NCBI GenBank assembly: GCA_024653385.1
Contig: JANLFZ010000314.1
Coordinates: forward strand, 1-7,305
Direction: 5' to 3'
DNA length: 7,305 nt
Source: Thermoguttaceae bacterium
Lineage (GTDB): Bacteria > Planctomycetota > Planctomycetia > Pirellulales > Thermoguttaceae
The position numbers and the translations under genes were made by a program. Position 1 is the first letter of the stretch, and every line of letters starts with the position of its first letter. Below are positions 1-5,522 of the stretch, piece by piece. Under the pieces are notes generated by a model that was given only the letters and a program-made list of their open reading frames with translations, did no database searches and was not told the origin of the DNA.

Positions 1-1571
1 GCCCGCGCCTCCCAGACTCCGACGGGGTTCAAGGTGTTGTTGCCGTAGAAGATCCGCACATCGGTGCCGTCGGGCCGCACGCTCCATAGTTGCTGGTAGA
101 AGACCGCGTTGCGGTCCACGTAATCCCACCGCGTGTAGATCACCCGGCCGTCGTGGAGCACCGAGGGGTCCCACTCGTGCGTCTCGTGGAAGGAGATCGG
201 ATGCGGATCGGACCCATCGGCGTTGCACAACGCCAGCGTGTGGACCGGGCAAGGCCCCTGCCCGCAACGGTGAAACCCGCCGCGCCGGGTCGAGACGAAG
301 ATGATCTTTCCGTCGGGCAAGTACCGCGCGGCGAAGTCGTCGTAGGGCCCCTCGGTAAGCTGGCGCAGGTTCGAGCCGTCGGCCTCCATCTCATAAAGGT
401 GGAAGAACTTGTCGACGTGCCGCTCGCGGTTGGGCGGCACGGTCTCGACGTGGCAATAGGCGAAGAGGATGCGCCGGCCGTCGTACGAGACCTCGGGGAA
501 CTGGTAGGTCCCCACGGGCAGCTTGCCCGCGGCAAGCTGCCCGCAACGCATCGAGCGGCCCGGCTCGTCGAGCACGAAGATGCCCCCGCCCGGCCGCGCG
601 CAATTGCCGTTGTACTGGGTCAACTGGTGGCTGAACATGCTCGGTGCTTGCTTGGCGAAGACCAAGGGGCCGGTCTGGGCAAGCGGATTGGCCAGGGCGA
701 TCCGGCGGCGCAGCACGTGGGCTTCGCGCCAGAGCGTCTCGCCCTCGGGCCCTTCGATCGTGCCGGCCGCCACGAGCTGTTCGAGACGCGGTCGCAGCGT
801 TCGCCACCGCGCCGCATCGTCGAGCCGCACGCCGGCCGCCTGGAGGTCGCGCACCAGGGCGTCGCCCCGGTCGAGCACCTTCGCGATGGCGGCGGCAAAC
901 GTGCTCGGGGCCCGCTCGGTGCCGAGGCCGTCCTGCATGCGCCAATCCCATTCGATCATCGCCTCTTCGATGGCCGGATGATACGGCGGCAACGGGAGCG
1001 GGGGGAACCGGTTGGCATTGCCTGGGGCCGCCGTCACGGGGATGTCGAACGACCGGGCGGCCTGCGCGACGCGCAGGCGATTCCATCGCACGGCCGCGGG
1101 CCCGGGCGATCCTTCGCCGGCGCGTGTGTGCAGGCGAACCACCAGACCCTGCGCTGCGGCTTGGCCCGTTGCGCGCAACTCGGCCTTTTCGGCCGGCCCG
1201 AGCGTCTTCCACGCGATGGGGTCCGCCAAGGACACGGCCACCTGGACCGGCGTATTGCCGAGGGCGACCGCCTCGGCGGTCACGGTGGCCGGTCCGTCGA
1301 GGCCCGTCACGGGAATGGCGACCTCGACGGTCTCGGCCGCGGCCGCGCTGGTCACGCAGCCCGGGGTGCGACCCATCATTGCGACTTGCGAGCCCGCGTC
1401 GCAAAACGCCAGAAGAAAGCCGAAGGCCGAGGTGCTCGACGCCACGGCCGGCGTGCCAGCGATCCGGACCTGGGCCTGGCCGACCTCGGGCGCGGCGGCG
1501 AACACGTCGGAGTGCAAGGCGAAGACGGCAAGCGCCGCAACGAAGCGGAACGGGAACTGGGCAGGTTTCAC
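1..1571 (-). CDS. HzsA-related secreted beta-propeller protein, N-terminal part (3' end outside window)
   Basis: The frame is open from a GTG at 1571 to the left edge: 523 complete codons, no stop. The start is chosen because GGAGG (1583-1579) lies 7 nt upstream and the encoded N-terminus looks like an export signal: K2, R9, a hydrophobic run FVAALAVFAL, then a possible cleavage site near VFA-AAP. Residues ~40-200 look like beta-rich domain(s). Residues ~285-320 contain IALANPL and FAKQAPSMFSH. From ~355 on, TolB/WD40-like blades recur (SYDGRRILFAY, LPDGKIIFVSTRR, LHDGRVIYTRWDY). A cysteine pair in HRCGQGPCPVH (~435) and HETHEWDPS (~460) resemble the middle domain of hydrazine synthase alpha-like proteins found widely in planctomycetes, most of which do not make hydrazine. 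No CXXCH haem motif is seen in this part. The family call is recognition by eye; the function is unknown. It is divergent from the GTPase gene and has no riboswitch. Confidence 0.8.
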   Translation of the reverse strand, partial: MKPAQFPFRFVAALAVFALHSDVFAAAPEVGQAQVRIAGTPAVASSTSAFGFLLAFCDAGSQVAMMGRTPGCVTSAAAAETVEVAIPVTGLDGPATVTAEAVALGNTPVQVAVSLADPIAWKTLGPAEKAELRATGQAAAQGLVVRLHTRAGEGSPGPAAVRWNRLRVAQAARSFDIPVTAAPGNANRFPPLPLPPYHPAIEEAMIEWDWRMQDGLGTERAPSTFAAAIAKVLDRGDALVRDLQAAGVRLDDAARWRTLRPRLEQLVAAGTIEGPEGETLWREAHVLRRRIALANPLAQTGPLVFAKQAPSMFSHQLTQYNGNCARPGGGIFVLDEPGRSMRCGQLAAGKLPVGTYQFPEVSYDGRRILFAYCHVETVPPNRERHVDKFFHLYEMEADGSNLRQLTEGPYDDFAARYLPDGKIIFVSTRRGGFHRCGQGPCPVHTLALCNADGSDPHPISFHETHEWDPSVLHDGRVIYTRWDYVDRNAVFYQQLWSVRPDGTDVRIFYGNNTLNPVGVWEAR

Positions 1572-1623
1572 GAGCAGTCCTCCGGGGCGCAGAGACGCAG
1601 ATGGCCCGTTGGCCACAAGTGCC

Positions 1624-1653
1624 AGTATATTCGGGGCCAAAAAGAGGCCGCAA
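1624..1653 (-). promoter_or_regulatory. Putative sigma70-type promoter of the HzsA-related gene
   Basis: On the minus strand TTGCGG (1653-1648) and TATACT (1629-1624) are separated by 18 nt. Transcription would start near 1617, giving a leader of about 45 nt before the GTG start, with the GGAGG site inside it. The -10 box is strong and the -35 is moderate. No aptamer-like structure is seen between this promoter and the gene. Confidence 0.5.
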
Positions 1654-1669
1654 GAGCGACGCGAAGGGG

Positions 1670-1698
1670 TTGACTTCACGCCGGCACGGCCCCATAAT
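1670..1698 (+). promoter_or_regulatory. Putative sigma70-type promoter of the riboswitch/GTPase 1 unit
   Basis: TTGACT (1670-1675) and CATAAT (1693-1698) are separated by 17 nt. The predicted start near 1705 is about 8 nt before the first aptamer stem, as expected for a riboswitch leader. The downstream TTGACTTC context is shared with the minus-strand promoter at 5177-5149, which also drives a fluoride-type riboswitch. Confidence 0.65.
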
Positions 1699-1712
1699 CT
1701 CGTGGAAGCTGC

Positions 1713-1790
1713 GGCGATGGGGTTCGCCGTGAAATGTCGCCCCGCGCGGCTGATAACCCCTACCTGAAGGGACTTTCCCCGGTAGGGGCG
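1713..1790 (+). promoter_or_regulatory. Fluoride riboswitch (crcB RNA) 1, upstream of dynamin-like GTPase 1
   Basis: The aptamer spans 1713-1764. It begins with GGCGATGGGGTTCGCC (1713-1728), where GGCG pairs with CGCC. A GAAAT linker follows, then a second stem GTCGC/GCGGC (1736-1740 with 1746-1750) and the closing TGATAACCCCTACC (1751-1764). GGGGTT (1719-1724) pairs with AACCCC (1755-1760) as the pseudoknot. This is the arrangement of known fluoride aptamers (GGNGAUGG...CUGAUGNNNCCUAC). In the unbound state CCCCTACC (1757-1764) can instead form a perfect 8-bp stem with GGTAGGGG (1781-1788). If fluoride holds the pseudoknot, TAGGGGC (1783-1789) is free to pair with GCCCTTG (1806-1812) and break the terminator. 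This predicts an ON switch. The aptamer is seen in sequence; the switching mechanism is inferred. Confidence 0.92.
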
Positions 1791-1805
1791 CACGAAATGA
1801 CCGAA

Positions 1806-1834
1806 GCCCTTGGGAAGGTTCCCGAGGGCTTTTT
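1806..1834 (+). terminator. Intrinsic terminator of riboswitch 1
   Basis: A self-complementary stem of 11 bp (1806-1816 with 1819-1829, one T-G wobble, tight loop) is followed directly by TTTTT (1830-1834). It sits 5 nt before the GAGGG ribosome site of the GTPase, so it is a leader terminator rather than the end of a preceding gene: nothing on the plus strand precedes it. Its 5' arm can pair with the segment released by the aptamer. Confidence 0.85.
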
Positions 1835-1851
1835 CGTTCGAGGGCCGTCGG

Positions 1852-4071
1852 ATGCTGAACCCCCTGCACAAGAACGCCCTGCTTTCGACGTTTCTGCACA
1901 TCGAGAGTCGGCTGAACGAGATGGAGCCCTTGTTGGCTCAAGGCAAGCGGCCCTCTCCATTGGACCCGTACGTGCATGACCTGTCGCCGACCGAAGCGAA
2001 GGTGGTGGAAGATTACTTCGCGCGGATCCGCAGCACCATGGTGACCTGCCTGGAGAAGCATGGGATTCCCCTCGAGGTGCATCGCGTCAGCCTCCGGTGG
2101 TCCTTGCAGACGGGCGTGAATTTCCTGAGCGTTGCCGTGGCGGAGGTCTCGCCGGACCGGCTGCGAGGGTATGGGGAACTGGACGAAGCCGGCCGACAAG
2201 CGGTGGAGAGCATCCAGCAAGAGATCGATCGGCTCTTGGATCGCGTTGCGGCCTATCTGAGCGACCGGCTGGGCCACAACCTGCCGGAGCGCATCGCCCG
2301 CCTCGATGCCGCACCCGGCAGCGTGGCCATGCTCGACCTGCTGAACCGGATCGTGATGCGCTGGCAACTGGTCGAGTTCCGTCCCGCGATCGACACCATT
2401 GTCCAGCGTCTGGAATGCCCGCAGTTCGAAATCGCGGTCTTCGGGCGGGTCAGTTCGGGGAAATCGTCTTTGCTGAACCACATTGCCGGAAGCGACGTCT
2501 TGCCGGTCGGGGTCACGCCCGTGACGGCGGTGCCGACCCGGCTCATGTACGGCCGTGCGCCCGGCGCCACGGTTTTCTTCGCGGAGTTCGGCCCGCGCCG
2601 CGTCGACCCCAACGAGTTGGCCGAGTACGCCTCGGAGGCCAAGAATCGCGGCAACCACAAGCACGTGACCGGGATCGTTGTGGAAATGCCCTCGCCGCGC
2701 CTCCGGGAGGGGGTGGTGCTGGTGGATACGCCCGGCATCGGCTCGCTGGCCACCAGCGGCAGCGCCGAGACCTTTGCCTACCTTCCCCGGTGCGACTTGA
2801 GCGTGGTGCTGATCGACGCCGGCTCGACTCTGAACCACGAAGACCTCTCGCTGCTGCGCGACCTCTACGAGGCGGGCATTCCGGCCCAAGTCCTGTTGAG
2901 CAAGGCCGACCTGCTTCCCGGTGAGGACCGGCAGCGAGTCTTGCAGTACATCCGCGACCAGATTCGACAAGAACTCGACCTGGATCTCGCGGTTTGTCCG
3001 GTCAGCGTCATGGGCCAGGAGGCCACCTTGTTGGACCACTGGTTCGAGCAGGAAATCGCCCCGCTGTGGGAGCGCCATCGGACGCTCGCGGAACAGTCGT
3101 TGCACCGGAAGATCGCGCGGCTGAGAGAGTCGGTGATCGCGGTGCTGCGAACGCTGCTCGCCAAGCGCCAAGGGAAAGCCCCGGCGGCCGGCGACAGCAG
3201 GCAGTGGAAGGCCGTCGAGGGTCTCTTGGACGAAGCGGAGGCCGCAATCCAGCGCGCGCAGACCCGCCAGCGGGACTGGTCGGCCGACGAACCAGCGCTG
3301 GTGGAGATCATTCTTCGGGAGGCCGCGAAGGCGGTCGTCGAGTCCGCCCGCCCGAGAAAACAAGCGGACAGGCACGTCGTGGTCGAAGCCGGGAACCAAC
3401 CGGAAGTTGGTGGCGGTCCGTTCCGGCAAGCGACGTCTGTCTCCGATTCCTCGCCCGCGGTGCAAGCCATCCAGGAGTCGCTGATCCAGGTCGGCCAGAT
3501 GGCGCGGGAAGTCGTGACCGGACTCCAGAAAACCCTGAGCCGCACCTTGGATGCGTTGGAGAAGGCCGTGCCGTGGGCCAAGGCCGACACGGCTGCCCTC
3601 CGCGGCGCCCCGGTGGGCGGGCTGCCCGTCATCGATCTCTCGCCCCTGTCGGCGAAGTGCAAGTGTTCGATTCCCCGCTGGGCCGCTTGGGTGCCCGCGA
3701 TGGCACGCTGGATGGCACGCCGGTCCGTGGATACCCAGTTGGCTGAACCACTTCGACGGTCGGTCAGGCTATACAATGCGCAACTCGGAGCCTGGCTGAA
3801 AACGTCGATTTCGTCGATCGTGGAACCTTACCAATCCCAGGCCGAGGTCTTTCGAGAGCAATTGCGCCGGATGACGACCGGCGCGGAAGCCAACACGGCA
3901 GGCGACGTGGCCGACCTGATCCGCGACCTCGAGGAACTGGAGCAAGCCGGCATTGCCCAGAGCGATGCGTCCGGCGGCGGAGAGGCTTCGCCTCCTCCGA
4001 CCGCGGACGGCGAAGGAGCGTCCGGGCGGTTCCGACGCGACATGACTTTCACCCGTTCGATGGGGCAGTGA
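1852..4071 (+). CDS. Dynamin-like large GTPase 1 (fluoride-riboswitch controlled)
   Basis: This encodes 739 residues. ATG 1852 is chosen because GAGGG (1840-1844) lies 7 nt upstream; an in-frame TTG at 1810 falls inside the terminator. The first ~170 residues are predicted helical. The GTPase domain follows with G1 GRVSSGKS (198-205), a likely G2 threonine in VTPVTAVPT (T225), G3 DTPG (292-295) and G4 SKAD (350-353). A long helical part follows, interrupted by a polar low-complexity stretch (~495-535). A Trp-rich amphipathic segment at 603-624 (CKCSIPRWAAWVPAMARWMARR) is placed where dynamin-like proteins carry a membrane-binding paddle. The tail (~704-735) is Gly/Ser/Pro-rich. No clear transmembrane helix is seen. 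Bacterial dynamin-like proteins hydrolyse GTP to remodel or protect membranes and often come in pairs; a second one lies at 5523. Target membrane and exact role are unknown. Confidence 0.88.
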   Translation: MLNPLHKNALLSTFLHIESRLNEMEPLLAQGKRPSPLDPYVHDLSPTEAKVVEDYFARIRSTMVTCLEKHGIPLEVHRVSLRWSLQTGVNFLSVAVAEVSPDRLRGYGELDEAGRQAVESIQQEIDRLLDRVAAYLSDRLGHNLPERIARLDAAPGSVAMLDLLNRIVMRWQLVEFRPAIDTIVQRLECPQFEIAVFGRVSSGKSSLLNHIAGSDVLPVGVTPVTAVPTRLMYGRAPGATVFFAEFGPRRVDPNELAEYASEAKNRGNHKHVTGIVVEMPSPRLREGVVLVDTPGIGSLATSGSAETFAYLPRCDLSVVLIDAGSTLNHEDLSLLRDLYEAGIPAQVLLSKADLLPGEDRQRVLQYIRDQIRQELDLDLAVCPVSVMGQEATLLDHWFEQEIAPLWERHRTLAEQSLHRKIARLRESVIAVLRTLLAKRQGKAPAAGDSRQWKAVEGLLDEAEAAIQRAQTRQRDWSADEPALVEIILREAAKAVVESARPRKQADRHVVVEAGNQPEVGGGPFRQATSVSDSSPAVQAIQESLIQVGQMAREVVTGLQKTLSRTLDALEKAVPWAKADTAALRGAPVGGLPVIDLSPLSAKCKCSIPRWAAWVPAMARWMARRSVDTQLAEPLRRSVRLYNAQLGAWLKTSISSIVEPYQSQAEVFREQLRRMTTGAEANTAGDVADLIRDLEELEQAGIAQSDASGGGEASPPPTADGEGASGRFRRDMTFTRSMGQ

Positions 4072-4139
4072 AAAAAGCGGTGACAATGCTTCTGGGTACG
4101 GCGCTGTTGCAGCGGGTGCGTTAGGTCGGGCGGACAAGC
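4072..4139. other. Short convergent intergenic spacer
   Basis: This 68-bp gap separates the stop codons of GTPase 1 and the small hypothetical gene. It contains only a weak 5-bp hairpin (CGCTG/CAGCG, 4102-4114) and an A-run after the GTPase stop. No convincing terminator is visible for either direction. Confidence 0.6.
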
Positions 4140-4436
4140 TCATTTGCCGGCCCGATATGTCCTGCGCCATTTCCGTGTGCCGCCACGGCATTTCGCCGAT
4201 CGAGGCGAGGGATGTCGCTTCCCGCTCGTGGAATGCTCCGCGCCCTTCCATTTCTCAAAGAGCGCGAGGATTTTTCGGACACCGAGGATGCCGAGCGGAA
4301 TCCCCAAGAGAAGGGCCGGATTGGGGGACTCGGGTTCCAGGATGTTTCCGAGCCAGACGTCAGGCTGCGAGCCCTCGGCCTTGTGGTAAATGCCCAGGTT
4401 CCCGTCGCTTTCCAGTTCGAGGCGATAACGATTCAT
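4140..4436 (-). CDS. Small hypothetical protein coupled to the stress protein gene
   Basis: This encodes 98 residues, starting at ATG 4436. The stress-protein stop (TGA 4440-4438) is one base upstream and GAGGG lies about 5 nt before the ATG, inside the end of that gene, so translation is probably coupled. The N-terminus (MNRYRLELESDGNLGIYHK) looks like a short beta-strand segment. Residues ~39-61 (NPALLLGIPLGILGVRKILALF) form the only strongly hydrophobic stretch, a possible single membrane helix or buried helix. The last ~30 residues are very basic and poor in recognisable structure. I do not recognise the family. It is the last gene of the riboswitch 2 operon, 68 bp from the convergent GTPase 1 stop. 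Coding status rests on context and on the sensible N-terminal two thirds. Confidence 0.65.
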   Translation of the reverse strand: MNRYRLELESDGNLGIYHKAEGSQPDVWLGNILEPESPNPALLLGIPLGILGVRKILALFEKWKGAEHSTSGKRHPSPRSAKCRGGTRKWRRTYRAGK

Positions 4437-4437
4437 C

Positions 4438-4938
4438 TCAACCCTCGGTCGGGGTCAAATCCGCCCACGGAACGCTCTCCGCTTGATCGGCGTGCCTTCC
4501 CTGAACATCGCGGCCTTCTTGCGCCGCGCCGCGTGCGATCAGCACGGTACACGGACAGTGGTTACTTACCTGATCGGCCGTGCCGCCCAGTCCGGCGTCG
4601 CCATTCCGGCTGCCCGCCCCCAGGACCAGCAGGCTGGCCTGCTCTTCCTCGACGCAGCGGAGGATCGCCTCCGCGGGATGGCCTTCGTGGAGGATCGGGA
4701 TCAACCGCACGCCGCGCGAGCGGGCGTAGTTCACCGCGGTTTGCAGCAAGACGTTCAGGCGGTCCGTTGCTTGGGTCTTGACATCCTCCGCGAGTTGATC
4801 CAGCGCGGGGTTGCCGGTCTGTTCCAGGACCGCGACCGCCGTCAATCGGCCGCCGTCCTGCTGGGCCAGCCTGACTGCGGCTTCCAGGGCCTGTTCACTA
4901 CCGCGCGAGTCGTCCAGTGCCACGAGAATCCGGGACAT
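4438..4938 (-). CDS. Universal stress protein (UspA family)
   Basis: This encodes 166 residues from ATG 4938, with an AGAGG site 9 nt upstream (4952-4948). An upstream in-frame ATG at 5043 is rejected because it would translate through the leader terminator. The protein opens with the family signature MSRILVALDDSRGSEQAL, has an alpha/beta middle, and ends the domain with LLVLGAGSRNG...GGTADQV...CPCTVLIAR, the usual place of the nucleotide-binding loop. The loop departs from the canonical G-x2-G-x9-G-(S/T): the second glycine appears to be Ser and the spacing is one residue shorter, so ATP binding is uncertain. About 20 polar residues extend beyond the fold. Proteins of this cytoplasmic family act in general stress and energy limitation. 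A fluoride riboswitch precedes it, and a small coupled gene follows. Confidence 0.9.
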   Translation of the reverse strand: MSRILVALDDSRGSEQALEAAVRLAQQDGGRLTAVAVLEQTGNPALDQLAEDVKTQATDRLNVLLQTAVNYARSRGVRLIPILHEGHPAEAILRCVEEEQASLLVLGAGSRNGDAGLGGTADQVSNHCPCTVLIARGAAQEGRDVQGRHADQAESVPWADLTPTEG

Positions 4939-4994
4939 CGCTCTGCACCTCTCGACAAGGAGCCGTTCCCTGCCGCAAGGAACCGTTACCAAAC

Positions 4995-5028
4995 AAAAAA
5001 ACCCTTGGGAGCAAGGTCCTCCCAAGGG
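4995..5028 (-). terminator. Intrinsic terminator of riboswitch 2
   Basis: Read on the minus strand, CCCTTGGGAG (5028-5019) pairs perfectly over 10 bp with CTCCCAAGGG (5011-5002), with a 7-nt loop, followed by seven T (5001-4995). It lies between the riboswitch and the stress-protein start, about 57 nt before the ATG. It is therefore a leader terminator that must be passed for the operon to be expressed. Confidence 0.92.
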
Positions 5029-5044
5029 GTGGCGGTTCAACAAT

Positions 5045-5138
5045 CACCCCCTACGTCCAAGGGAGAACCTTGTCGGTAGGGGTCATTATCCGTCTGGGGC
5101 GGCAGGCCCGGCGGCGATTGAAGGCGAACCCCATCGCC
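5045..5138 (-). promoter_or_regulatory. Fluoride riboswitch (crcB RNA) 2, upstream of the stress protein operon
   Basis: On the minus strand the aptamer runs 5138-5075. It opens with GGCGATGGGGTTCGCC (5138-5123), identical to riboswitch 1. A CAAT linker follows, then a GC-rich second stem (outer CCG/CGG, inner GGGC/GCCC) and ATAATGACCCCTACC. GGGGTT pairs with GACCCC as the pseudoknot, with one G-T wobble. Unbound, CCCCTAC (5082-5076) can pair with GTAGGGG (5054-5048), extended by an inner CAAGG/CCTTG stem. Bound, the freed AGGGGGTG (5052-5045) can pair over 8 positions with CACCCCTT (5031-5024), which covers the 5' arm of the terminator. This is the same ON-switch logic as riboswitch 1. Stress-protein genes are among the known fluoride riboswitch targets, to my recollection. 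Confidence 0.92.
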
Positions 5139-5142
5139 TAGT

Positions 5143-5177
5143 ATCATAAGACTACTTCGGCACGGCCGCGAAGTCAA
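5143..5177 (-). promoter_or_regulatory. Putative promoter of the stress protein operon
   Basis: On the minus strand TTGACT (5177-5172) is followed after 17 nt by TAGTCT (5154-5149), a poor -10. A better -10, TATGAT (5148-5143), lies directly after it but with a 23-nt spacer. The -35 region sits inside a 5-bp inverted repeat GAAGT/ACTTC (5170-5181). Either choice starts transcription just before or at the first aptamer stem. Which -10 is used cannot be decided from sequence. Confidence 0.5.
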
Positions 5178-5301
5178 CTTCAATCGGCAAGATCTGCGAT
5201 ATCTTAGGCAGCGTGGGCAAGATGGCAAGCTGTGGGATCGGCGGCAAATGGAGAACCAAGCCTAAACTCCTCACGGTGGCCATTTCGCTTGGGGTGGCGA
5301 A
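5178..5301. other. Divergent intergenic core without recognised gene
   Basis: This lies between the minus-strand promoter of the stress operon and the plus-strand promoter of GTPase 2. I see no plausible gene or RNA. The only structure noted is a short inverted repeat AAGAT/ATCTT (5189-5205, 7-nt spacer), which could be an operator or chance. The rest of the 584-bp gap between the two start codons (4939-5522) is filled by the promoters, riboswitches and terminator listed separately. Confidence 0.5.
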
Positions 5302-5329
5302 TTGACGGTCGCCGGGCACGGGGTATACT
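5302..5329 (+). promoter_or_regulatory. Strong sigma70-type promoter of the riboswitch/GTPase 2 unit
   Basis: TTGACG (5302-5307) and TATACT (5324-5329) are separated by 16 nt; both boxes are near consensus. Transcription would start near 5336, about 17 nt before the aptamer stem at 5353. The leader would be about 187 nt long. Confidence 0.7.
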
Positions 5330-5352
5330 GAGAATACAGAATTCGGAGAATC

Positions 5353-5439
5353 GGGGATGGAGTCCCCCGCAACCGCCGGACTGCCGCCGACCATCGCTCC
5401 CCGATGGCGCCTGGGCGCTGCCCGACTGATGACTCCTGC
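5353..5439 (+). promoter_or_regulatory. Fluoride riboswitch (crcB RNA) 3, upstream of dynamin-like GTPase 2
   Basis: The first element GGGGATGGAGTCCCCC (5353-5368) aligns base for base with GGCGATGGGGTTCGCC of the other two: GGGG/CCCC forms the first stem. A GCAAC linker follows, then an unusually long second stem region with an inner hairpin CCATCG/CGATGG (5391-5396 with 5402-5407), then CTGATGACTCCTGC (5426-5439). GGAGTC (5359-5364) pairs with GACTCC (5431-5436) perfectly, a covarying pseudoknot compared with GGGGTT/AACCCC. The usual ending CCTAC is CCTGC here, a change at a normally conserved A, so ligand binding should be tested. There is no terminator U-tract downstream; control is more likely on translation. 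Confidence 0.85.
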
Positions 5440-5456
5440 TTGGTGACGATGGCCAA

Positions 5457-5516
5457 GTGGGAGCCGCTTGTTTGGTTGCCTGGTGCAACTCCCACGGCCA
5501 TGTGTCCTGGTGGGAG
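5457..5516 (+). promoter_or_regulatory. Predicted ribosome-site-sequestering switch of riboswitch 3
   Basis: The Shine-Dalgarno GGGAG (5512-5516, 6 nt before the ATG) is part of GTGGGAG (5510-5516). This can pair with CTCCCAC (5489-5495) and be hidden. An identical GTGGGAG at 5457-5463 can pair with the same CTCCCAC and free the ribosome site. The aptamer strand GACTCC (5431-5436) is able to compete for the upstream copy through CTCC/GGAG. If fluoride holds GACTCC in the pseudoknot, the upstream copy is free and the start becomes accessible. The repeats are seen; the mechanism is inferred. Confidence 0.6.
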
Positions 5517-5522
5517 TCGATC

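Noticed and set aside
1..1571. True hydrazine synthase alpha subunit (anammox)
   Set aside because: Resemblance is at the level of the broad HzsA-related planctomycete family; no CXXCH haem sites are visible in the 523 residues present, so an anammox role is not supported.
90..1673. A 527-codon open frame on the plus strand
   Set aside because: It is antisense to the HzsA-related gene, which has a signal peptide, ribosome site and recognisable blades. The plus frame shows no family features.
1810..1851. TTG start giving a 14-residue extension of GTPase 1
   Set aside because: The codon lies inside the terminator stem and has no ribosome site; ATG 1852 has GAGGG at proper spacing.
391..3465. 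A 1024-codon open frame on the minus strand
   Set aside because: It crosses the divergent promoter region, the riboswitch and the opposite-strand GTPase, and its protein has the Arg/Pro/Gly-rich look of an antisense shadow. The HzsA-related gene uses a different minus-strand frame in 1-1571.
4072..4114. Possible terminator between the convergent genes
   Set aside because: The hairpin is only 5 bp, and the nearest T-run in the minus direction (4077-4072) is about 24 nt away from it.
4939..5043. Longer N-terminus of the stress protein from ATG 5043
   Set aside because: The extension would be encoded by the terminator hairpin and U-tract and has no homology to the family; ATG 4938 starts the family signature directly.
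5489..5516. Hairpin CTCCCAC/GTGGGAG read as an intrinsic terminator
   Set aside because: No U-tract follows; the 3' arm is the ribosome site of GTPase 2, so sequestration fits better.
5502..5522. In-frame GTG start for GTPase 2
   Set aside because: It lies in the loop of the ribosome-site hairpin without its own Shine-Dalgarno; ATG 5523 has GGGAG 6 nt upstream.
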